Notes under the pieces: generated by a model
Told to the model about the DNA's origin: nothing
Seen by the model: the letters and a program-made list of their open reading frames with translations, nothing else
The model's database searches: none
Shown: one piece after another, positions 56,363-64,000 of the stretch
Layout: every line of letters begins with the position of its first letter
Position numbering within the stretch: the first letter of the stretch is position 1
From: Reticulascus tulasneorum
Lineage: Eukaryota; Ascomycota; Sordariomycetes; Glomerellales; Reticulascaceae
Reading direction: 5' to 3'
Assembly (NCBI GenBank): GCA_001557505.1
Contig: LSAX01000001.1
Location: 3,596,001 to 3,660,000, forward strand
Length of the DNA: 64,000 bases
Made by a program: the position numbers and the translations under genes

Positions 56363-58645
56363 CTATCGTCGGCCCATATAAGACCGGTAAAAGCTCTCCG
56401 CCGCATCCGTCTCAGGAGCTCCGTATTGGCTTCCAAGATTGTTGTTCGCTTTTTGAGCGGAAGCCACCTTGGCCTGTAATTCTGCCGCATTCGAGTCAAT
56501 CCACTGGAGCTGTGAAAGATGACCGTTGAGTACCCGGACAATCTGGCTCAGCTGTATTTCGGTTAGCATCGTGCCTGGTGCCAGTTTTCTGGGTGAACTT
56601 ACCGGATCCTCTGTTTTATTGCCCTTGCTCAACGTGCCGGAGATTTCGTTAATCTCCTTGACCATCTTGGTGAGATCTCTGCTCTTCTCGTCAAGATGCT
56701 GGGTCAACTTCTCCGCCAACTTATATGTCCGCTCTCGTTCCTGATCAGGACCAGCGAGTGACTCGCCTTGCCCCATCTGGCGTGTGAACATATCCTTCAC
56801 CTCCGATTCGTATCGATTAAGCCATTCTTCGAGTTCATCTTGCTGGCTCTCCACACCCTGCAGCTGCCGCTCAATCTCATGGCTAGCTTTCTCGGCCTCA
56901 AATGTATTCAGGTACAGCTTCTGGATCTTCTCGCCGTTGTTGACGAGGGTCAGATCCCATTCAGCTACCTGACCTGCGTAGTCTTTGAACTCGTTTTGGT
57001 ACTTTGACAAGTCAGACGCCCATCGCGTTATGATGTCATCCATTGACTTGTTCTTCAGCCGAGGCAACTGCGAGGTTGGTCCGGTAGTCGAGGCACCCAG
57101 CGGATTAGTGGTAGTAGTAGTCCCGTTTTGTGTCGAGGCGCCACTCGGAGTAGTCACAGTCGGAGCCTTGTTACCGAACAGTCCGCCAGCAGTTGTAGCT
57201 GCCGTGGTTCCGGCTGCACTGGACTGGATGGTTGATGCTGCTGTTGTTGCCGATGTTGCAGGTGCACCAGTACTGGCCGCGGGCTGAGAAGTGCTGGTGG
57301 TGTTGTTACCAAATAGACCCCCAGCTGGTGGTGCAGACGTCTTAGGAGCACCGAACAGGGATGAGGCTGCGGTTGTGGTAGCTGGCGCCGCAGAGGATGT
57401 TGCAGGCTTGCCGAAGAGCCCTCCAGCGGACGACCCAGCAGGTGTTGCGGACGACATGGTTGAAGCACCAGTGTTACCAAACAAGCCACCGCCTGTGGAT
57501 GCGGCAGGGGCAGATGTGGTTGGTGTCGACCCAACAGTTGGCTTAGCACCGAAGAGGGAAGGTGCCGTTGTGTTAGTGGTCGCTGGCGCAGTCGATGCTG
57601 GTTGCGAGGAACCCGGGGCCGAAGATCCAAAGATATTCGAGGTCGAACTTTGTCCAGCCGGTTTTTGGCCAAATAAACCACCACCACCCGACTGGCCTCC
57701 GCTAAATAGGTTTGAGCCGCCGGTAGCGGGCTGTGGTTCAGATGAGATTGCTTGTGGGGTATTCGTCTTTGACTGCGCAGCACCCCCAAATAGTCCAGAG
57801 GCCGGTTGTGCAGACGAGTTCGTGGCAAAGGGAGAAGGGGCTTGAGAGCCGCCAAAGAGTCCGCCAGCTGCCGGTTTGGAGGAGTCTGCCGGGGGAGCGC
57901 CCGCAGGTGTGGTTGACGACAAAGAAAACATTGGCTTTGCAGGAGTTGCCTGTGCGCCTGGGGTTAATGTGGTAGCCGTGGTGCCAGGCGTTTGTTGTGC
58001 GTTTGTTGTCCCACCAGAAAACAGTGATTTGCCAGACTGAGCAAACATTCCGCCAGAAGAGGGAGCTGAGATGGTCATAGTGGGAGTATTCTGGGCTTGG
58101 CTGGCTTGGCCGAATAGGCCTCCAGATGTTGATGGACTGCTGGTGTTTCCACCGCCAAAAATATTCGAGGTCTTGGCGGCATTTCCGAAGGAACTAGCTC
58201 CAGATGATGAAGTAGCACCACCACCGAAAAGCCCTCCTGCAGCAGGTGCAGATGTGCTCGGTGTAGATGTGTTTGGTGTAGAGCTGGAATTGCCGAAGAG
58301 GCCCCCTCCTGCCGCAGTGGGTGTACCTGATGGGCCTGGTGCCGGGCCTCCAAATAGTCCTCCTCCTCCTCCCGTCGAGCCTGGTGCGCCAGTACTCGCA
58401 CCAGTACCGCCACCACCGAACAGTCCTCCTGGCTTCTGGCCGGTGTTTGCTTGCCCAAACGGAGATCCCGCAGCAGCCGGGGTACTTGCGCCGCTGTTAG
58501 ATGCTCCTAGGTTGCCGAAGGAAAACGAAGGGTTTCCTCCTGCAGCACCAAAGAGACCACCGGGTGCTGGAGCAGAGGTAGCCGGGTTGGACTGGCTATT
58601 AGATGTCGGCGTGGAGCCAGTGTTCCCAAAGCTGAATCCAGACAT
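56363..58645 (-). CDS. NSP1: Nucleoporin Nsp1 (Nup62 family)
   Basis: Exons 58645-56603 and 56551-56363 give 743 residues. Nsp1 forms the central FG channel of the nuclear pore. The N-terminal ~520 residues contain many FG, GLFG and FSFG-like repeats in Ser/Thr/Ala/Gly/Pro-rich linkers. The C-terminal ~220 residues are the Nsp1 coiled-coil domain, with MDDIITRWASDLSKYQNEF at its start and LEEWLNRYESEVKD further on. The intron (56602-56552, 51 nt) is in frame without stop; a GTAAGT donor, TGCTAAC branch and ACAG acceptor mark it, and its removal joins NKTEDP to LSQIVRVLNGHL as in other fungi. Divergent from the LAA2-like gene. Confidence 0.94.
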   Translation of the reverse strand: MSGFSFGNTGSTPTSNSQSNPATSAPAPGGLFGAAGGNPSFSFGNLGASNSGASTPAAAGSPFGQANTGQKPGGLFGGGGTGASTGAPGSTGGGGGLFGGPAPGPSGTPTAAGGGLFGNSSSTPNTSTPSTSAPAAGGLFGGGATSSSGASSFGNAAKTSNIFGGGNTSSPSTSGGLFGQASQAQNTPTMTISAPSSGGMFAQSGKSLFSGGTTNAQQTPGTTATTLTPGAQATPAKPMFSLSSTTPAGAPPADSSKPAAGGLFGGSQAPSPFATNSSAQPASGLFGGAAQSKTNTPQAISSEPQPATGGSNLFSGGQSGGGGLFGQKPAGQSSTSNIFGSSAPGSSQPASTAPATTNTTAPSLFGAKPTVGSTPTTSAPAASTGGGLFGNTGASTMSSATPAGSSAGGLFGKPATSSAAPATTTAASSLFGAPKTSAPPAGGLFGNNTTSTSQPAASTGAPATSATTAASTIQSSAAGTTAATTAGGLFGNKAPTVTTPSGASTQNGTTTTTNPLGASTTGPTSQLPRLKNKSMDDIITRWASDLSKYQNEFKDYAGQVAEWDLTLVNNGEKIQKLYLNTFEAEKASHEIERQLQGVESQQDELEEWLNRYESEVKDMFTRQMGQGESLAGPDQERERTYKLAEKLTQHLDEKSRDLTKMVKEINEISGTLSKGNKTEDPVSSPRKLAPGTMLTEIQLSQIVRVLNGHLSQLQWIDSNAAELQAKVASAQKANNNLGSQYGAPETDAAESFYRSYMGRR

Positions 58646-59450
58646 GATGATGAAAGGTTGTGTGTTGTTCGCGGAGTCGTGCAGGGTTTGGCAGCAGTCC
58701 TTCGGCGGACGACCTGATCGCCAGGTGCGTTAGTGTGAATCTTTATCCCTGGGATTAACTTCTTCGCATTGGCGGGTCGAAGCGGGTGTATTGCGCCTTA
58801 TCTGATTTGTAGGATGTAGAACAAAACACTGGCAACGCTGTAGATTGTCGACTATGCACAGGTGACTTGCCGATGCGGGAGTTGTCAGGAGTATAGATAG
58901 CTGGTGGATGTTTCCAGGTAGCTTTTTTTGTGATGCTCCAGTCTTGCTCCACGCGACTGGCGCGCTGTACGGTAGCTTGCTGCCCACTCATGTCTAGGGG
59001 TTGGGCGAAAGGACTGGGCGGAATTAGCCGCTGGCAGCCCCACGTGATGGCCCGCCAGACGATAGGTACCTTAGGTACATAATTGCAGTCGGTCTGTGCC
59101 CGCAAGTGCCCCCAGTCAAGACCCTCTCACCTTGGCGGGCTCCATCGATCTTCATCCCATTAGCTTCTCCTAAGACCCGAACTACTTTAGCCATTCAGGC
59201 ATCGACTAGAACATACAAAACTGAAGCACCTTGAATCGACAAATTCAACCGAGCATTCTCAAAATTATATCCGCAAGGACAGAAATTCATTAGCACTAGC
59301 CATCAGAGTCGAGTCGCCTTGCCAGCTGTTGGGTCCGAAGTCCAGCGGCATTCCCAAGAGGACGGCTAGCCTTGCACGATAGCCTCCAAGCGCCTCTGAA
59401 TCACCTATCACCTAGCTTCCTAGTTCAAGAAGATCTCACTGTCTGCTGCC
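58646..59450. other. Divergent promoter region, NSP1 and LAA2-like gene
   Basis: 0.8 kb between start codons. CCACGTGA near 59040. No other gene is seen. Confidence 0.5.
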
Positions 59451-61082
59451 ATGGCAGACCCAGATACTCTCGTCCCTCCCAAGCGGACTAACACTGGAGA
59501 TCCAGGAGCTCACGATCTTGGTATATACCCGTCATTGAACTGCTTCCTGGTGATGCGCAATAGAGGCTAACAGAAAACCAGCTGAATCATCTGACTCCGA
59601 AGACCACTACTCAGATGCCCAATCTGCCCCGTTGAGCCCCATTGGGAACTCTCCTATACCAAAGACTCGGGTCGAGAAAGTCAGCGATGAACCTTCTTAC
59701 GGCGAGGTCCCCGGGACGGAGGCGTACCGGTTGAGGGAAGGAGATGCTGAGCCGGACGAGATTGCTATCGTGTCTCCAACGGCTGGCGAAGATGCACCCG
59801 AGGGGACCAAGTCACCCACACCAGGTGGCCGACCCATTCCCAAGACTGTGGTTGAGGAGGCACCCGGCACACCGGGGCCACACTCAGTGGAGTTCTTGGA
59901 GAAGCGGAGGGCAGATGCTCCAGCAGACCTGGTGCTCAAGCCTGATGGCAGGGTCAAAGAAAGCGGCAGTACTGGTACGGATGTAGAGACTTCCTAAATA
60001 CCTTTCCAGAAAGAGACCTCGTTGACCACCTGTATTTCGTAGATACCCCAATATCCCCTGCGTTGACGTCTCCAAGCTCTCCCCATGCGAGAAGGAAATC
60101 CTCCAAATCCATGAATCCATTATCACCCGGGCCCCAGAGCGCTGGCTTCTCGGCTGGCGGAGTAGAAGATGACGCCGATGCGGGAGACGACTTTGGGGAC
60201 GATTTTGACGATTTCGAAGAAGGCGGCGACGATGCGGAGTTCGATGACTTTGACGACGGCTTCCAACAAGCAGAGGAAGTCGAGACTCCTCCTCCTCCTC
60301 CACCAAGTGTTCCGCAAGTCACGCTCCCATTTGTAAGGCATCCCCCTCCGGCACGGCCTTGCTGCAAGCTTACCATCTCCAACTAGCCCGTTCCCGACTT
60401 CGATGGCCTGGACGCCGACGACATACTAGGTGCCGTAGACCCGTATCTGAACGGACTATACCCTCCAGACGAGCTGGACCTACCAACACCGCCACCAGTA
60501 TCCAAAGAAAACTCCATCTTCCTAACCCCGAGAAGCGCATCTCTGTGGTCGCAATTAGTAGCACCTCCACCACTCGCCCCACCAGACTGGATCCGGTCGC
60601 GAATACGGCGCCTCTTCCTCGTCTCGCTCGGCGTCCCGGTCGACCTTGACGAGATCCTCCCGGCATCCAAGCAAAAGAAGCTTGTCCTGCCCTCCCTCCA
60701 CCACGCCAACTCCACCGGCTCCCCCCGCACTTCTACAGACTCCCGCTCCGTGTCCCGGCTACGGCAGACGGAAGCCAACGCATCAACCACGTCCATAGAC
60801 TCCCAGGGCAAGCCGTCGAAGCGGCGAAGGGGTCCGCCCGCCGTGCCGTCGTTGGATCTCGTCTCGGCGAAGCAGCTATGCATGACCACCGACGAGGCGC
60901 TGGGCGGCATGACCGACCAGGAGCTGAACGAGCATATCACGAAGCTGCAGGCTATGGAGGGGACCGCCAAGGACGTGTTGGAGTATTGGAAGAAGCGGAC
61001 AGATGAGAAGATTGGCGACCGCGAGGCGTTCGAAGGTGTAATAGAAAACTTGGTGAAGCACGCGCGAAAAGTTAGAAAGTAG
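59451..61082 (+). CDS. LAA2/DUF5102-type protein, probably one fused gene
   Basis: Exons 59451-59520, 59582-59974, 60043-60332 and 60387-61082 join to 482 codons. The first half is a disordered Pro/Glu-rich region with repeated PIPKT(R/V)VE motifs and EPSYGEVPGTEAYRLREGDAEP, seen in several fungal proteins. The middle is Asp/Phe-rich (DDFGDDFDDFEEG), like acidic-Phe motifs that bind the AP-1 gamma ear. The C-terminal part (DILGAVDPYL, WSQLVAPPPLAPPDWIRSRIRRLFLVSLGVPVDLDEIL, DQELNEHITKLQAMEGTAKDVLEYW) matches by pattern the yeast LAA2/DUF5102 family, which with LAA1 helps clathrin adaptor AP-1 at the trans-Golgi. If the third intron (59975-60042) is not spliced, the region is two genes: one ending at 59997 and one starting at ATG 60111. 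Confidence 0.7.
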
Positions 61083-61548
61083 AGGATTACAATGTATAAA
61101 GGGAACCATATCCCATGCAACGGTCACCATGATCATAATTATCTTGTGAGGACCAGGCCATATCTGACACGAAAAGCGAGCACACGGTCTCAGTTGTCTG
61201 GACGTCTCAGCAGAGATTCATATTCGGTTTCTCCTGGATCCCTTGAAGAACAGTCATCTGGATATTCCGAACAATATTCTACCAAACTCTAGTCATTTGT
61301 CAGGCATCCAGGGCCATTGAGACTCCCTAATGCGACCTCCCGCCGGCTTCCTCTTCCATGTCCCCGAGTCACCAGAGTCTAGCGAGACCTCATGTTTCCC
61401 CCCGCCCTGCCAAGCGCAATCTCTAGTGCCCATCTGGTGCTAAAAATAAAACGTCACATTTGGCTTTCACTGCTGGGCGGTTCTTTTGAACTCCGGTTAT
61501 GCTGAAGAGGTATACGAGCAGACGATATCGTGCGTCTTATATACTTGC
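61083..61548. other. Convergent 3' intergenic region
   Basis: Between the stops of the LAA2-like gene (+) and eIF2-gamma (-). No gene is seen. Confidence 0.5.
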
Positions 61549-63168
61549 TCAAGAAGTGGTTGGCTCAAGGGTGACACCGCTACGGTCTGGTTAGCGCTGT
61601 GCGGCTCCTAAATATGAGGACAACTTACGCGGCAATGGTAGCCCATCCGATTAGACGCCAATGCTTGTCGATACGGCGACTGAGCGCAACCTTCTCTCCG
61701 ATTTTCGTGCAAGCAGGACTCATGAGCGACACTTTGGCGGCATCGCCCCTGATACCCGTGACTTTGCCACCAGTTGTTGTGCTGCCAATATTCAACATCA
61801 AAACCTCATTCTTCGTGATCTTCGTAACCTTCGTTTGCTTCTGACCGTCCTCCCGGACTCCGAGTAGTCGCTTGAGGAGATAGAACGTCACCTCGATATG
61901 GCTGTAGACGTCAGGTAGACGGCCCTTGAGCCCCAAAACATGGCCAACCAGTCGATCTGCTCGGCACAGGGTGGGGTCGATCTTGGTACCAACACCAATG
62001 AGACCACCCGGCACAGCGTATTGAAGCTCGTTGCCTTCTGAGTTCAGCGTGACGATCCGGCTGAAGATAGACCGGCAGGTCAACACTCCATTATCGTCTC
62101 GAGTGACGATACCGGGGCGGATTTCGACCTCGTCGCCCAACCTCAGAACGCCATGCAGAATACTGCCACCGGCAATACCGCCCTTTAGACCATCAATCTC
62201 CGTACCAGGCTTGTTTACGTCAAAAGATCGGATGATCAGCATGAGCGGATCTTTTGTGAAATCTCGGGTTGGCACCGGGATCGTATCGACGATATTATTA
62301 AGGATTGCGTCGATGTTGATCTTCAGCTGTGCAGACACAGGAATGACTGGGGCATTCTGTGCACGGGTACCGCGGAGGAATCTCACGATAGATTCGTAGT
62401 GTGTTGCCGCCGTGGCTTCTCCAATAAGATCGACCTTATTCTGCAGGACGATGATGTGTCCGAGCTTCATGATCTCAATAGCAGCCAAATGTTCGGATGT
62501 TTGAGGTTGCGGGCAGGGTTCGTTGCTGGCGATAAGTAGAATGGCAGCGTCCATGACGGCCGCGCCAGACAACATGGTACTCATGAGAATGTCGTGACCC
62601 GGGCAATCGACAAATCTACATGCACTTAGTGTCAACAAAACCCCACGCAGCCTGGAACCATGTTTACTCACGAGACATGTCTGATCAGAGTGTATTTTCC
62701 ACCACATCCCTCTCGCTCACATGGAGGGTCGACCTCCTTCTCACTGGGGTAACTCCTGAAGCATTCTGGCCGTGGGCATTCTGGGTTGTCGCACTTGTAG
62801 ATTTTGGCGTTGGCATAACCGAGCTTGATGGTAATATTTCGCTCCAACTCGGTCTTGAATCGAACCGTCTGGACGCCGGTGATGGCCTTCACGACGGTGG
62901 ACTTTCCGTGTGCGACATGGCCGATGGTGCCAATATTGATGGTAGCTTGTCGGGCAATGATCTCGGGCGTCAGGGGATTCAGGGTATTGACATCGATATC
63001 TTTGGCGTTGGTTTGCGGGGGTAATGGAACTCGCACTTTTTCGACAATCACAGGATTGGTGTCCTTGAGGGCCGACTTCAAAGGCGGCTCGTCGATGGAA
63101 GAGTCAGACTCGGACCCAGCATCGTCGTGCACCGGGTCGTCGTGAATCGGTTCGCCGTTCTCAGACAT
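61549..63168 (-). CDS. Translation initiation factor eIF2 subunit gamma
   Basis: Exons 63168-62672, 62615-61629 and 61579-61549 give 504 residues. eIF2-gamma is the GTPase core of eIF2, which carries Met-tRNAi to the 40S subunit. Motifs: G1 GHVAHGKST, the zinc-knuckle-like CDNPEC...CEREGCG insert, G3 VDCPGHD (directly after intron 1), G4 [15 protein letters not shown], and domain II/III blocks such as [23 protein letters not shown]. The final exon supplies only GVTLEPTTS, the usual fungal end after [10 protein letters not shown]. The N-terminus is acidic and Ser-rich. Both donors (GTGAGT, GTAAGT) are canonical. Yeast homologue is GCD11. Confidence 0.95.
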
Positions 63169-63873
63169 CGTGTTTGCTCTGTTCCTGCTTGATAGGCGAT
63201 GCGATTCTCGGGGTTTACTGTACGGGATATGTGCTTCAATCTTCTGTCGTGGTGATGCTATGTAGAGAGGAGCAGTGGTTTGCGGCGAGTCATCGAAATT
63301 TCTATAGGCAACCCCGCCACAAGTGAGGTAAGTACCACTGAGGAGGCAACCCCACCAAGCAGAACCTAGGTAGTACTAAGTATTTGCCCAAAAAAACACC
63401 CCCACTTCCACAGGAAAAAAAGCACAGGGCACACACACCTTATTTCCCTTCTATTCTCACGTGTAGAATCAAGCGAATCCAATCATTCAGGCCGACGCAG
63501 GCCACCAGCCACATGAGCGAGGCTACGCTTCAACACGTTCCTAGCGACTCCCTCAAGGCGCCGGGTGTCTAATGGCAACGGGGCTCAAATAGTTACTAGG
63601 AACATATCACTCCAGAGACGTGATTTGCTTGTAGTAAAGGCATGCATGAACACAATTAAACTACGTGTCTAACAAACTAATTAGTCGCTCAACTTACACC
63701 CATGGCAATCCGACCAAGAACCATATGCATATCGTCTCATCCTGATCCCATCCTGATTCGATCCAGCCACTCCTCGTTGTCGCTGCAGTCCACGACTCAG
63801 AGGGTCCACGTGTAATTTCCAAGAATTAGCTGCCGTCCAAGTCATCGCAATGCCCCGTTAACAACACCAGCCT
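63169..63873. other. Promoter of eIF2-gamma
   Basis: Promoter and leader of the leftward eIF2-gamma gene, and 3' flank of the gene at the right edge. CACGTG motifs near 63459 and 63806. No further gene is seen. Confidence 0.5.
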
Positions 63874-64000
63874 CTACCAGTACTCCCTCTGTCGACCCTC
63901 GAACCCGAAGTTGAGAAGAATGGCAAAGAACAAGGACCCACAAAGAACAGTTGGGCCCCAGCGATCGTAGTACTTGGCTACTTTCCGGCTTCGGATGGCG
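63874..64000 (-). CDS. C-terminal end of a DUF202-type membrane protein, 5' part outside window
   Basis: The minus strand from the right edge reads 41 codons and a stop. They begin AIRSRKVAKYYDRWGPTVL and continue with one hydrophobic segment (LCGSLFFAILLNFGF) and a short charged tail. A YYDRWGPT-like loop followed by a last TM helix ending in NF is the usual end of DUF202-domain membrane proteins in fungi. Only this fragment is visible, so the assignment is tentative. The reading frame has good codon use and shows no intron in the visible part. Confidence 0.55.
   Translation of the reverse strand, partial: AIRSRKVAKYYDRWGPTVLCGSLFFAILLNFGFEGRQREYW

Noticed and set aside
63384..63572. Short frame ending near the right side of the eIF2-gamma promoter
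   Set aside because: No ATG start except a 19-codon remainder; Lys/Pro-rich due to A and C runs.

Overview
The window is nuclear DNA from a filamentous ascomycete (Pezizomycotina). The evidence is about 33 protein genes on both strands, many split by 50-70 nt introns with GTRNGT donors, CTRAY-like branch points and YAG acceptors. Several families are typical of this group: a Zn2Cys6 regulator of the ACR-2 type, an Rds1-like secreted ferritin-fold protein, a fungal arg-13 carrier, and a pseudouridine glycosidase-kinase fusion. Class is not resolved; gene content would suit Sordariomycetes or Leotiomycetes. I saw no rRNA, tRNA, CRISPR array, intact transposon or secondary-metabolite cluster.

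Layout. 1-714 (-) is the 5' part of a secreted protein that runs off the left edge. A 2.5 kb gap follows. 3.2-5.9 kb (+) is the pseudouridine-5'-phosphate glycosidase/PfkB kinase fusion, then UTP18 (+), a small conserved protein (-), a 1042-residue protein of unknown function (+), an SDR (-), GINS subunit SLD5 (-), an FMN alpha-hydroxy-acid oxidase (+), and the Rds1-like protein (+). 20.8-23.8 kb (-) is the ACR-2-like transcription factor. Then come a WD40-cyclophilin (-), an AIG1-type membrane protein (+), DAHP synthase (+), cytochrome c1 (+), a zinc-binding-type protein (+), proteasome ATPase RPT1 (-) divergent from chaperonin CCT4 (+), and an ARS2/SERRATE protein (-).

40.8-44.8 kb is AT-rich and gene-poor, with degenerate short repeats and one F-box gene; it is the most accessory-looking part. 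44.8-64 kb is gene-dense and housekeeping: TspO/MBR (+), ornithine carrier (-), PRP28 (-) divergent from mitoribosomal mL59 (+), DPH4 (+), 14-3-3 (-), ATPase inhibitor IF1 (+), NSP1 (-), a LAA2/DUF5102 protein (+), eIF2-gamma (-), and the C-terminal end of a DUF202-type membrane protein (-).

The genes do not form one pathway or an operon-like unit. Themes that recur are mitochondrial function (CYT1, mL59, IF1, ornithine carrier, TspO), RNA processing (UTP18, ARS2, PRP28, WD40-cyclophilin), protein quality control (RPT1, CCT4) and translation (DPH4, eIF2-gamma). I found no convincing undescribed multi-gene system. The more unusual signals are gene-structure oddities (a 6-nt microexon, an ATG-only exon, a GC-AG intron), a candidate microprotein next to CYT1, a possible SUMO-interacting repeat protein, and short tandem repeats. 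All exon boundaries were placed by eye from splice signals, frame and family similarity.
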